In this document: in pieces, positions 29,659 to 39,248 of the stretch
Position numbering within the stretch: the stretch's first letter is position 1
Layout of the letters: each line of letters starts with the position of its first letter
Assembly: GCF_000690905.1 (NCBI RefSeq)
Contig: NZ_JMCL01000058.1
Coordinates: 1 to 44,999, forward strand
DNA from: Pseudomonas sp. Ant30-3
GTDB taxonomy: Bacteria > Pseudomonadota > Gammaproteobacteria > Pseudomonadales > Pseudomonadaceae
DNA: 44,999 nt
Direction of reading: 5' to 3'
Position numbers and translations under genes: made by a program
Notes under the pieces: generated by a model
What the model saw: the letters and a program-made list of their open reading frames with translations, nothing else
Databases searched by the model: none
Told to the model about the DNA's origin: nothing

Positions 29659-30028
29659 CATCGTGGCGGTCAGCGGTTTGCTGCTGACCCTCACCACGTT
29701 CATGTTCAACCTTGCATGGCCAAAACTGAATACGGCGCTGGCGCTGGATGAACGCCAGCCAGGCGTACAGGCCAGAAAACGCAGCCGGGCCCAGTTGATC
29801 AGTGTCTTGCTGAGCTGCGCATTACCCATGACCTGCGCTTTCGGGGCGTTGTTTTACGTCAACCTTCCAGCAGCTGTTCGCGTGATGCGCACCAGCACAC
29901 TGGACCTGTGGGATTTCGACGTTGATCGCACGTTATATGTCCTGGTTGTCGTGGCACTGCTGGTGTTCGCCGTGTTCAATCTGGTTTTGACCATCAGGCT
30001 GATCGGAAAATGGCGGCGATTGAACTGA
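29645..30028 (+). CDS. small three-segment membrane protein, unknown function
   Basis: A 127-residue protein with three predicted membrane segments, at about residues 5-25, 49-72 and 96-118, and a basic loop (QARKRSRAQ, 42-50) between the first two, which suggests that this loop faces the cytoplasm. The C-terminus is basic (GKWRRLN). No family is recognised. The ATG at 29645 lies inside the last codons of the upstream gene; the frame also opens from 29594. It is the last gene of the cassette and is closed by a two-sided terminator ten bases after its stop. Confidence 0.72.
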   Translation: MSFSDIVAVSGLLLTLTTFMFNLAWPKLNTALALDERQPGVQARKRSRAQLISVLLSCALPMTCAFGALFYVNLPAAVRVMRTSTLDLWDFDVDRTLYVLVVVALLVFAVFNLVLTIRLIGKWRRLN

Positions 30029-30037
30029 AAACCTAAA

Positions 30038-30077
30038 CAAAAGACCCCGATCAGCCTGACTGAACGGGGTCTTTTTA
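30038..30077. terminator. two-sided terminator between cassette and pyrE
   Basis: AAAAGACCCCG and CGGGGTCTTTT are perfect partners, with a second short stem TCAG / CTGA in the loop. A-rich on the left and T-rich on the right, it can end transcription from both sides: the cassette from the left and pyrE (stop at 30130) from the right. Confidence 0.9.
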
Positions 30078-30129
30078 TTTGGCGCGGCCACCGCGCGACT
30101 CAATCGCCGGCAAGCCGGCTGCCACGGGG

Positions 30130-30774
30130 TCAGACGCCGAACTGGGCGCGGTAGGCTTCCACGGCCGGCAGATGCTGCTTGAGCTGCGTATCGTTCGCGA
30201 GGAATTCCAGCACCTGGTTCAGCGAAACAATGCTGATCACCGGAATGCCGAAGTCGCGCTCCACTTCCTGGATAGCCGACAACTCACCGTTGCCCCGCTC
30301 CTGACGGTTCAGGGCAATCAGCACGCCCGCCGCTTTCGCGCCATCCTGAGAGGCGATGATCTGCATGACTTCGCGAATCGCGGTGCCGGCGGTGATCACG
30401 TCGTCGATGATCAGTACATCGCCGGTCAACGGTGCGCCAACGAGGCTGCCACCTTCACCATGGGCCTTGGCTTCCTTGCGGTTGAAGCACCATGGCAAGT
30501 CACGGTCGTGATGTTCAGCCAGCGCCACCGCAGTGGTCGCCGCCAAAGGGATGCCTTTGTATGCCGGGCCGAACAACACGTCGAACGAGATACCGCTCTC
30601 GACGATCGCCGCTGCATAGAAACGACCCAGCTGCGCCAGTGCAGAACCGCTGTTGAACAGGCCGGCGTTGAAGAAGTATGGACTGGTGCGCCCGGACTTC
30701 AGGGTGAACTCACCGAAGCGCAAAACGCCGCGATCGATGGCAAAACGAATGAAATCGCGCTGATACGCTTGCAT
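30130..30774 (-). CDS. pyrE: orotate phosphoribosyltransferase
   Basis: A 214-residue type I phosphoribosyltransferase making orotidine 5'-phosphate from orotate and PRPP in pyrimidine synthesis. The PRPP loop is [17 protein letters not shown] near residue 125; the N-terminus [29 protein letters not shown] and the segment [15 protein letters not shown] are characteristic. The frame is open seven codons upstream from a GTG, but the ATG at 30774 gives the family start. It is divergent from crc, as in P. aeruginosa. Confidence 0.96.
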   Translation of the reverse strand: MQAYQRDFIRFAIDRGVLRFGEFTLKSGRTSPYFFNAGLFNSGSALAQLGRFYAAAIVESGISFDVLFGPAYKGIPLAATTAVALAEHHDRDLPWCFNRKEAKAHGEGGSLVGAPLTGDVLIIDDVITAGTAIREVMQIIASQDGAKAAGVLIALNRQERGNGELSAIQEVERDFGIPVISIVSLNQVLEFLANDTQLKQHLPAVEAYRAQFGV

Positions 30775-30801
30775 GAAAAAAACCCCAAATACCACGGATT
30801 T

Positions 30802-30834
30802 AGCTAATTAGCTTGACGCCGTGTATCATACACG
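30802..30834. promoter_or_regulatory. two perfect palindromes between pyrE and crc
   Basis: AGCTAATTAGCT at 30802-30813 is a 12-base perfect palindrome, and CGTGTAT-C-ATACACG at 30820-30834 a 15-base one (7-1-7). The 82-base divergent region must hold both promoters, so these are candidate binding sites; neither matches a regulator site I can name. The first is next to a -35-like TTGACG at 30813. Confidence 0.4.
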
Positions 30835-30856
30835 CACGCGATTTTTGGGGCCATTT

Positions 30857-31636
30857 ATGCGGATCATCAGTGTGAACGTCAATGGTATTCAGGCTGCAGT
30901 GGAGCGAGGTTTGCTCAGTTGGCTGCAAGCACAGAATGCCGACGTCATCTGCCTGCAGGACACTCGCGCCTCCGCCTTTGAACTGGACGATCCAGCTTTT
31001 CAGCTGGATGGCTACTTCCTTTATGCCTGCGAAGCCGAAGTTCCCGCCCAAGGTGGCGTGGCTTTGTATTCGCGGTTGCAACCGAAGGCAGTCATCAGCG
31101 GTCTCGGTTTCGAGACGGCCGACCGTTACGGGCGCTACCTGCAAGCCGATTTCGACAAGGTCAGCATCGCGACCTTGCTGCTTCCTTCCGGGCAGAACGG
31201 CGATGAAGACTTGAACCAGAAGTTCAAGCTAATGGACGATTTCGGCCGTTATCTGGATAAACAGCGGCGCAAGCGGCGCGAGTACATTTATTGTGGCTCG
31301 CTGTACGTGGCGCAACAGAAGCTGGATATCAAGAACTGGCGTGACAGCCAGCAATCTCCGGGCTTCCTGGCACCTGAACGTGCCTGGCTGGACGAGATTG
31401 TCGGCAATATGGGTTATGTCGACGCCCTGCGTGAAGTCAGCCGCGAAGGCGACCAGTACAGCTGGTGGCCGGACAACGAGCAGGCGGAAATGCTCAACCT
31501 CGGCTGGCGTTTCGATTACCAGTTGCTGACCCCGGGCCTGCGCCGTTTTGTACGCAGCGCGCGCCTGCCACGTCAGCCAAGGTTCTCGCAACATGCACCG
31601 CTGATCGTTGACTACGACTGGACGCTGACCATTTAA
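30857..31636 (+). CDS. crc: catabolite repression control protein Crc
   Basis: A 259-residue protein of the exonuclease III fold, exactly the length of Pseudomonas Crc. The start MRIISVNVNGIQAAVERGLLSWLQ and the segment DVICLQDTRASAFELDDPAF are characteristic, and the last part DYDWTLTI is conserved. Crc has no nuclease activity; with Hfq it blocks translation of mRNAs with A-rich motifs during carbon catabolite repression. The frame is open twelve codons earlier, but the ATG at 30857 follows a GGGG site and gives the known N-terminus. Divergent from pyrE, and closed by a hairpin with a T tract. Confidence 0.97.
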   Translation: MRIISVNVNGIQAAVERGLLSWLQAQNADVICLQDTRASAFELDDPAFQLDGYFLYACEAEVPAQGGVALYSRLQPKAVISGLGFETADRYGRYLQADFDKVSIATLLLPSGQNGDEDLNQKFKLMDDFGRYLDKQRRKRREYIYCGSLYVAQQKLDIKNWRDSQQSPGFLAPERAWLDEIVGNMGYVDALREVSREGDQYSWWPDNEQAEMLNLGWRFDYQLLTPGLRRFVRSARLPRQPRFSQHAPLIVDYDWTLTI

Positions 31637-31654
31637 GCGTTTTGCCAGTTGCAA

Positions 31655-31690
31655 AAAAAATGCCCGTATCGCGAGATACGGGCATTTTTT
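31655..31690. terminator. two-sided terminator between crc and gltS
   Basis: ATGCCCGTATC / GATACGGGCAT is a perfect stem with a GCGA tetraloop on the plus strand, flanked by A6-8 on the left and T6 on the right, so it can serve crc and gltS. The GCGA tetraloop in crc's direction makes crc the likelier main user. Confidence 0.93.
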
Positions 31691-31721
31691 CTTATGCGCT
31701 ATTGCGGCCTCGCCACCGATT

Positions 31722-32927
31722 TCAAACAACAGCAAAAAATGGCAGCGCCAAGTACAACTTGATCACGATCACGTTGACGATATCAATGAAAAAAGCGCCC
31801 ACCATTGGCACTACTAAAAATGCAGTCTGCGAAGGTCCGTAGCGTTGAGTCACTGCTTGCATGTTTGCAATCGCAGTGGGCGTTGCTCCCAGTCCGAAAC
31901 CGCAGTGCCCTGCAGCCAATACTGCCGCATCGTAATTACTGCCCATGACTCTGAATGTAACGAAAATCGCGAACAACGCCATGACCAACGCCTGAACAGC
32001 CAGAATGGTGAAAATTGGCAAAGCCAGCGCAGCCAGATCCCACAACTTTAGGGACATGAGAGCGATTGCCAGGAACAGCGACAGACTGACATTCCCCAGC
32101 ACCGAGACTTCACGCTCGAAGACTTGATACAAACCAAACGCCGAGAGGCCGTTCCTTAAAAGCACGCCTACAAACAAGACGCAAACAAACGTCGGCAATT
32201 CAAAAGCGGTTCCGCGAAGCAGGTCATTCAAGAGGGTGCCAGCCAGTAAGCTGACGGAGATCAGCGCGAGCGTCTCGATAAACGAAAAAGGGGTAATCGA
32301 GCGCTCTTTGTTGGGCTGCTCGAAGCCTTTGGGCAACCGCGGCTTTTCGTGCTCAAGGCCCGGTGTCTGGACACGCTTGATGAGCAGACGCGCCACCGGG
32401 CCGCCGATCAAGCCGCCCAGTACCAGACCGAACGTTGCGGAGGCCAAAGCAAGTTCGGATGCAGAGGCCAGGCCGTATTTCTCGCTGAACGTTGCTCCCC
32501 ACGCAGCGCCGGTACCGTGCCCGCCAGGCAACGTGATCGATCCGGTCAGCAAACCCATGAGCGGATCGAGGCCCAAGACCGTTGCCAGGCCAATGCCCAT
32601 AGCGTTCTGGACGACCAGAAGGCCGATGACAGCGAGCAGGAAAATGCCAACCGTCCGACCGCCTTTCTTCAAGCTTGCGAAGTCTGCACTCAAGCCAATC
32701 GTGGCGAAGAAGGCCAGCATCAAAGGCGTTTGCAATGAAGTTTCGAATCGAACTTCGATCTCAAAGGCCCGCAGAGCCAAAAGAATAACCGCAACCACCA
32801 GGCCGCCCGCCACGGGTTCGGGAATATTGTAGGCCCGCAGAAAACCGATTCGAGCGACCAGACCACGTCCCAGTAGCAGAACCAAAGAAGCCGCCACCAA
32901 CGTTCCATAGAAATCGAGCTGCAACAT
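31722..32927 (-). CDS. gltS: sodium/glutamate symporter
   Basis: A 401-residue ESS-family inner-membrane protein of the length of E. coli GltS, with about ten membrane segments in two inverted halves. The two reentrant-loop signatures are present: GSITLPGGHGTGAAWG near residue 137 and ALMSLKLWDLAALALPIF and GHCGFGLGATPTAIANM in the second half. It imports L-glutamate with sodium. No gltS lies at this place between crc and the DUF4870/rph genes in P. aeruginosa as I recall, so it may be an insertion. Its upstream region is unusually AT-rich. Confidence 0.93.
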   Translation of the reverse strand: MLQLDFYGTLVAASLVLLLGRGLVARIGFLRAYNIPEPVAGGLVVAVILLALRAFEIEVRFETSLQTPLMLAFFATIGLSADFASLKKGGRTVGIFLLAVIGLLVVQNAMGIGLATVLGLDPLMGLLTGSITLPGGHGTGAAWGATFSEKYGLASASELALASATFGLVLGGLIGGPVARLLIKRVQTPGLEHEKPRLPKGFEQPNKERSITPFSFIETLALISVSLLAGTLLNDLLRGTAFELPTFVCVLFVGVLLRNGLSAFGLYQVFEREVSVLGNVSLSLFLAIALMSLKLWDLAALALPIFTILAVQALVMALFAIFVTFRVMGSNYDAAVLAAGHCGFGLGATPTAIANMQAVTQRYGPSQTAFLVVPMVGAFFIDIVNVIVIKLYLALPFFAVV

Positions 32928-33243
32928 TGAATACTCTTGGAGTTATATGTTCGGAGACGAACTTTTTACCTGGGCACGCCTCGGAAACAGGTCGAGATCT
33001 CTCAACACTGATTAGACATTTATTCAAGGACCTTCAATGGTCTGAACGTATCGAGATATTTCACTAAAAATAAGACCCGGCGCAACTCTATCAATCACCA
33101 AATCTGATTGCCAAGTATTCAAGCGGTATATTTAGATATAGTTGTGACCAGAGATGTATTTAAAAATTAGTGCGATCAGTTTGATACTAAAGATGACACA
33201 AAGAATGTGGAACAATTGATAACTTAAGCAAAATAAATTTGGC
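32928..33243. other. AT-rich region upstream of gltS
   Basis: About 315 bases with clearly lower GC than anything else in the window and no ORF I can support. It contains runs such as ATTTAGATATAG, TATTTAAAAATTAG and AGCAAAATAAATTT but no clear palindrome. It must hold the gltS promoter. The composition suggests acquired DNA or a region bound by nucleoid proteins. Confidence 0.65.
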
Positions 33244-33275
33244 AAAAAAATGCCCCGACACGTCGGGGCATTTGT
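33244..33275 (-). terminator. terminator of the DUF4870 gene
   Basis: On the minus strand ATGCCCCGA and TCGGGGCAT pair around CGTG, followed by TTTTTTT. It lies 22 bases past the stop. Confidence 0.9.
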
Positions 33276-33297
33276 TCATCAAGAATCGCGTTGACCG

Positions 33298-33666
33298 TTA
33301 TCTGATCAACCTCCAAGTGAATGGATACCGATACGGCACCCCTTCATTTGCCTTGAGCCCGGCAATAATGGACAACACCATTGCCCCGATCAGGACAAGC
33401 GGGAGCAGCGCAAACCCTATGAGCACCAGCATGAGCAGGTAACAAATGCCCGACACCAGTGCCACGGTGATCTGGAAGTTCAACGCTTCCTTACCCTGGG
33501 CGTCGATGAACGGGTCGCTGTCACGCTTCCACTGCCAGAGTATCAGCGGCCCTATGAGATGCCCAAACGGCAGCCAGACTCCGAGAAACGCCGACAGGTG
33601 ACAAAACATTGCCCATTGCCGAACCTCTTTGGTCGGGACGGGAAGCAGCTCTTGTTCTTCACTCAT
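33298..33666 (-). CDS. DUF4870 membrane protein
   Basis: A 122-residue inner-membrane protein of the DUF4870 (Tic20-like) family. Features are RQWAMFCHLSAFLGVWLPFGHLIGPLILW (first segment), the conserved DPFIDAQGKEALNFQI, and two more segments in VSGICYLLMLVLIGFALLPLVLIGAMVLSIIAGLKANEG. The family is unassigned, though sometimes linked to protein translocation or stress. AAGGAG eight bases upstream supports the start. rph lies 28 bases upstream on the same strand, so they may be cotranscribed; the same pairing is kept in P. aeruginosa. Confidence 0.88.
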   Translation of the reverse strand: MSEEQELLPVPTKEVRQWAMFCHLSAFLGVWLPFGHLIGPLILWQWKRDSDPFIDAQGKEALNFQITVALVSGICYLLMLVLIGFALLPLVLIGAMVLSIIAGLKANEGVPYRYPFTWRLIR

Positions 33667-33694
33667 GGCGTTCTCCTTGCCAGAAACGGTCAGA

Positions 33695-34417
33695 TCAGTC
33701 AGCCAGTGCGGCTTTCTGCAGTTCGAAGATTTCAGTCATGCCTTTCTTCGCCAGTTCCAGCATGGCATTCAGATCTTCCGGCTGGAACGGAGCGCCTTCG
33801 GCAGTGCCCTGAACCTCGATGAAGCCACCTGCACTGGTCATCACCACGTTCAGGTCGGTTTCGGCAGCCGAGTCTTCCAGATAATCGAGGTCGAGCACCG
33901 GCTCACCCTGATACATGCCGACAGAAACGGCAGCGATCATCTGCTTGAGCGGGTCGCCCCCTTTGAGGCCGCCACGCTTCTTGATCACCTTCAAGGCATC
34001 AACCAGGGCAACCATGGCACCGGTGATGGAAGCGGTGCGCGTGCCGCCATCGGCTTGAATCACGTCGCAATCAACGTACAGGGTCACGTCGCCGAGCTTG
34101 GACATGTCCAGCGCAGCACGCAGGGAACGACCGATCAGACGCTGGATTTCCAGGGTGCGCCCGCCTTGCTTGCCACGGCTGGCCTCACGCTGGTTACGCT
34201 CACCGGTCGCGCGCGGCAACATGCCGTATTCAGCGGTCAACCAGCCCTGGCCCTGGCCTTTGAGGAAACGCGGCACGCCGTTCTCGACACTGACCGTGCA
34301 GATGACTTTTGTATCACCGAACTCGACCAGTACAGACCCCTCGGCGTGTTTGGTGTAGTTGCGGGTAATGCGGATCGAGCGGAGCTGATCGGCAGCGCGA
34401 CCACTTGGACGTTTCAT
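33695..34417 (-). CDS. rph: ribonuclease PH
   Basis: A 240-residue phosphorolytic 3'-5' exoribonuclease that trims tRNA 3' ends. The N-terminus [45 protein letters not shown] is standard, with the RNase PH catalytic stretch [17 protein letters not shown] and [19 protein letters not shown]. The frame is open 19 codons upstream, but the ATG at 34417 with AGGTG upstream matches the family start and length. It is divergent from yicC, with 268 bases between, in which no gene is seen. Confidence 0.96.
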   Translation of the reverse strand: MKRPSGRAADQLRSIRITRNYTKHAEGSVLVEFGDTKVICTVSVENGVPRFLKGQGQGWLTAEYGMLPRATGERNQREASRGKQGGRTLEIQRLIGRSLRAALDMSKLGDVTLYVDCDVIQADGGTRTASITGAMVALVDALKVIKKRGGLKGGDPLKQMIAAVSVGMYQGEPVLDLDYLEDSAAETDLNVVMTSAGGFIEVQGTAEGAPFQPEDLNAMLELAKKGMTEIFELQKAALAD

Positions 34418-34685
34418 AGGGAACACCTGTACGGAGGACGGAAAACTGCCGAGCATTATAGAGCCGTGCGCCACAACTGGGCACTTCTAAAAAATCCGCC
34501 CGACGATTGAAAGCCCTGAATAGAGCATAGCCGACGGCTTGCATGTGTTTGTCACAGCGTGTGTTTGGGGGCATCCGCCCCACTGCGCTACAATCCTGCG
34601 CCTTTGCTGCCTGTCGGCTTTCATTCACAGAAAGCAGGTCCGCGATCCCTTGGGTCAGCGTCGACCTGCATTGCGAGGTACCTCC

Positions 34686-36181
<1,496 letters not shown>

Positions 36182-36248
36182 CCGGGGCTTCCCAAAACCG
36201 CTGCAAGGGCTTTACATTGGCGCTTGCAGCGCGTTGAAGGGTCTGGTC

Positions 36249-36286
36249 AAAAAATCAGCGCTTCCCTAATCGCTGGTGATTTTTTA
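36249..36286 (+). terminator. possible terminator between gmk and rpoZ
   Basis: AAAAAATCAGCG and CGCTGGTGATTTTTT can pair around CTTCCCTAAT with one interruption, ending in a T run. It could end yicC-gmk transcripts before rpoZ; partial readthrough is possible. Confidence 0.65.
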
Positions 36287-36348
36287 AACTGTTCAGTCCG
36301 CTCGCCCAACCGGGCAGCGCGCATATTGCATTCGCTCCGAGGAATACC

Positions 36349-36612
36349 ATGGCCCGCGTAACCGTTGAAGACTGCCTAGAACACGTGGAAAACCGCTTTG
36401 AGCTGGTCATGCTCTCTACCAAGCGTGCCCGTCAACTGGCCACCGGCGGCAAAGAGCCATTGGTCCCAGTAGAAAACGACAAGCCTACCGTTGTCGCCCT
36501 GCGCGAAATCGCCGAAGGCCTGATGAGCTACGAGTTCATCGCCAATGCTGAAATCGTCGAAGACGAACCGCTGTTCGCAGCGTTCGAGGACGAGTCCAAC
36601 GAGGCCGTCTAA
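36349..36612 (+). CDS. rpoZ: DNA-directed RNA polymerase subunit omega
   Basis: An 87-residue omega subunit, which helps assemble RNA polymerase and forms part of the ppGpp site. The sequence [34 protein letters not shown] and the later [15 protein letters not shown] are standard, and the N-terminal MAR motif used for ppGpp contact is intact. GAGGA upstream supports the start. spoT begins 57 bases later on the same strand. Confidence 0.97.
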   Translation: MARVTVEDCLEHVENRFELVMLSTKRARQLATGGKEPLVPVENDKPTVVALREIAEGLMSYEFIANAEIVEDEPLFAAFEDESNEAV

Positions 36613-36669
36613 GCCTATGCCTGGTCGACGTAGCACGGCGCGGGGTCACAATGAACGGCAGGAGTCATC

Positions 36670-38775
36670 ATGCCGAGCATAGACGCCCTCGCCGATCGCT
36701 TATCGACCTACCTCGGCAACGACCAGGTCAACCTGGTCCGCCGAGCGTACTTTTACGCCGAACAAGCCCACGACGGCCAACGCCGCCGTAGCGGTGAGGC
36801 GTACGTCACGCATCCTCTTGCCGTGGCGAATATTCTTGCCGACATGCACATGGACCATCAGAGCCTGATGGCTGCGATGCTGCATGACGTGATCGAAGAC
36901 ACCGGTATCGCCAAGGAAGCGCTGCAAGCGCAGTTCGGCGAAACCGTGGCCGAACTGGTCGACGGGGTCAGCAAACTGACCCAGATGAACTTCGAGACCA
37001 AAGCCGAAGCCCAAGCGGAAAACTTCCAGAAAATGGCCATGGCCATGGCGCGCGACATTCGCGTGATCCTGGTCAAGCTCGCCGACCGCCTGCACAACAT
37101 GCGCACGCTGGAAGTCCTGTCCGGCGAAAAGCGCCGGCGAATCGCCAAGGAAACCCTGGAAATCTATGCGCCCATCGCCAATCGGCTGGGCATGCACGCC
37201 ATTCGCATAGAATTCGAAGACCTCGGCTTCAAGGCCATGCACCCGATGCGTTCCGCGCGCATCAACCAGGCGGTCAAACGCGCCCGGGGCAATCGCAAGG
37301 AAATCGTCAACAAGATCGAAGAATCCCTCAGCCACTGCCTCGCCATCGACGGCATCCAGGGCGAGGTCAGCGGTCGTCAGAAACACCTCTACGGCATCTA
37401 CAAGAAAATGCGCGGCAAGCGTCGGGCCTTCAACGAGATCATGGACGTCTACGCGTTCCGGATCATCGTCGACAAGGTCGATACCTGCTACCGCGTGCTG
37501 GGTGCTGTGCATAATTTGTACAAACCGTTGCCGGGGCGCTTCAAGGATTACATCGCCATTCCCAAGGCCAACGGCTACCAGTCGCTGCACACCACGTTGT
37601 TCGGCATGCACGGTGTTCCGATCGAAATTCAGATCCGTACCCGTGAAATGGAAGAGATGGCCAATAACGGCATCGCCGCCCACTGGCTGTACAAATCCAG
37701 CGGGGACGAGCAGCCAAAAGGCACGCATGCCCGCGCCCGTCAGTGGGTCAAAGGCGTACTGGAAATGCAGCAGCGCGCCGGCAACTCGCTGGAATTCATC
37801 GAAAGCGTGAAGATCGACCTGTTCCCGGACGAGGTCTACGTGTTCACGCCCAAAGGCCGGATCATGGAGCTGCCCAAAGGCTCCACGGCAGTCGACTTCG
37901 CTTACGCGGTGCACACCGATGTCGGCAATAGCTGCATTGCCTGCCGGATCAATCGACGTCTCGCGCCGCTGTCCGAACCGCTGCAAAGCGGCTCCACGGT
38001 CGAGATCGTCAGCGCACCCGGCGCGCGACCTAATCCGGCGTGGCTCAATTTTGTGGTCACCGGCAAGGCGCGAACGCACATCCGCCATGCCTTGAAGCTG
38101 CAGCGCCGCTCTGAATCCATCAGCCTCGGCGAACGCCTGCTGAACAAGGTGCTCAACGGCTTCGACAGCGCCCTGGACAAAATCCCGGCCGAGCGCGTCA
38201 AGGCGATGCTCGCCGAGTACCGTCTGGAGCTCATTGAAGACCTGCTCGAAGACATCGGCCTGGGCAATCGCATGGCTTATGTCGTTGCCCGCCGCCTGCT
38301 CGGTGAAGGCGAACAGTTGCCCGGCGCCGAAGGCCCGCTGGCCATTCGCGGCACCGAGGGCCTGGTGCTCAGCTACGCCAAATGTTGTACGCCGATCCCG
38401 GGCGATCCGATCGTCGGTCACTTGTCGGCGGGCAAAGGCATGGTTGTGCACCTGGACAATTGCCGCAACATCAGTGAAATCCGCCATAACCCGGAGAAAT
38501 GCATCCAGCTTTCGTGGGCCAAGGACGTCACTGGCGAATTCAATGTCGAGCTGCGTGTCGAGCTGGAACATCAGCGCGGCCTGATCGCCTTGCTGGCCAG
38601 CAGTGTCAACGCCGCCGACGGCAACATCGAGAAGATCAGCATGGACGAACGCGATGGCCGCATCAGCGTGGTCCAACTGGTCGTCAGCGTGCATGATCGC
38701 GTGCACCTGGCCCGCGTGATCAAGAAACTGCGCGCACTGACCGGGGTGATTCGCATCACCCGCATGCGCGCCTAA
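36670..38775 (+). CDS. spoT: bifunctional (p)ppGpp synthetase/hydrolase SpoT
   Basis: A 701-residue RelA/SpoT homologue. The N-terminal HD hydrolase (residues 25-180) has HPLAVANILADMHMDHQSLMAAMLHDVIEDT with H72 and D73, plus KLADRLHNMRTL. The synthetase domain has AFRIIVDKVDTCYR and RFKDYIAIPKANGYQSLHTTLFG. A TGS domain (EVYVFTPKGRIMELPKGSTAVDFAYAVHTDVG) and a C-terminal ACT domain follow (VELEHQRGLIALLASSVNAADGNIE). All length is present. It balances ppGpp in response to fatty-acid, phosphate, iron or carbon starvation. AGGAG eight bases upstream supports the start, and ridA follows after 24 bases. Confidence 0.97.
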   Translation: MPSIDALADRLSTYLGNDQVNLVRRAYFYAEQAHDGQRRRSGEAYVTHPLAVANILADMHMDHQSLMAAMLHDVIEDTGIAKEALQAQFGETVAELVDGVSKLTQMNFETKAEAQAENFQKMAMAMARDIRVILVKLADRLHNMRTLEVLSGEKRRRIAKETLEIYAPIANRLGMHAIRIEFEDLGFKAMHPMRSARINQAVKRARGNRKEIVNKIEESLSHCLAIDGIQGEVSGRQKHLYGIYKKMRGKRRAFNEIMDVYAFRIIVDKVDTCYRVLGAVHNLYKPLPGRFKDYIAIPKANGYQSLHTTLFGMHGVPIEIQIRTREMEEMANNGIAAHWLYKSSGDEQPKGTHARARQWVKGVLEMQQRAGNSLEFIESVKIDLFPDEVYVFTPKGRIMELPKGSTAVDFAYAVHTDVGNSCIACRINRRLAPLSEPLQSGSTVEIVSAPGARPNPAWLNFVVTGKARTHIRHALKLQRRSESISLGERLLNKVLNGFDSALDKIPAERVKAMLAEYRLELIEDLLEDIGLGNRMAYVVARRLLGEGEQLPGAEGPLAIRGTEGLVLSYAKCCTPIPGDPIVGHLSAGKGMVVHLDNCRNISEIRHNPEKCIQLSWAKDVTGEFNVELRVELEHQRGLIALLASSVNAADGNIEKISMDERDGRISVVQLVVSVHDRVHLARVIKKLRALTGVIRITRMRA

Positions 38776-38799
38776 GCCACCATTTTTAAGGAGTCATTC

Positions 38800-39180
38800 A
38801 TGACCAAGACCGTTATCACCAGCGACAAGGCCCCGGCCGCCATCGGCACTTATTCCCAGGCGATCAAGGCTGGCAACACCGTGTACATGTCGGGCCAGAT
38901 CCCGCTGGACCCGAAAACCATGGAACTGGTTGAGGGCTTCGAAGCCCAGGTTGTCCAGGTGTTCGAGAACCTCAAGTCCGTGGCTGAAGCTGCTGGCGGT
39001 TCGTTCAAGGACATCGTCAAACTGAACATCTTCCTGATCGATCTGAGCCACTTCGCCAAGGTCAACGAGATCATGGGCAAGTATTTCGAGCAGCCATACC
39101 CTGCCCGCGCCGCCATCGGTGTCGCTGCCCTGCCAAAGGGTTCGCAGGTTGAAATGGATGCCATTCTGGTCATCGAGTAA
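38800..39180 (+). CDS. ridA: 2-iminobutanoate/2-iminopropanoate deaminase RidA
   Basis: A 126-residue RidA archetype that hydrolyses reactive enamines/imines such as 2-aminoacrylate from PLP enzymes. The family motifs are [24 protein letters not shown], the catalytic arginine in [15 protein letters not shown] (about residue 105), and [14 protein letters not shown] eight bases upstream. It follows spoT directly, as in other Pseudomonas, and is the canonical RidA of this genome; the paralogue in the dad region at 9.4 kb is more diverged. Confidence 0.96.
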   Translation: MTKTVITSDKAPAAIGTYSQAIKAGNTVYMSGQIPLDPKTMELVEGFEAQVVQVFENLKSVAEAAGGSFKDIVKLNIFLIDLSHFAKVNEIMGKYFEQPYPARAAIGVAALPKGSQVEMDAILVIE

Positions 39181-39187
39181 TGCGTCC

Positions 39188-39209
39188 GGCGCAGCCCCAG
39201 GGCTGCGCC
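39188..39209. other. hairpin after ridA
   Basis: GGCGCAGC and GCTGCGCC form a perfect eight-base stem eight bases after the ridA stop. There is no T tract, so it may stabilise an mRNA end or be a weak attenuator before the lipoprotein gene. Confidence 0.45.
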
Positions 39210-39248
39210 GTCGATGTAGGCAAAGAAGCGTTCTGAAAGGATTCCACC

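Noticed and set aside
36700..38706. A 668-codon open frame on the minus strand, lying almost fully inside spoT
   Set aside because: Its sequence is the low-complexity His/Gln/Val/Asp-rich text typical of the antisense of a GC-rich gene. spoT has complete family motifs, so this is a codon-bias shadow.
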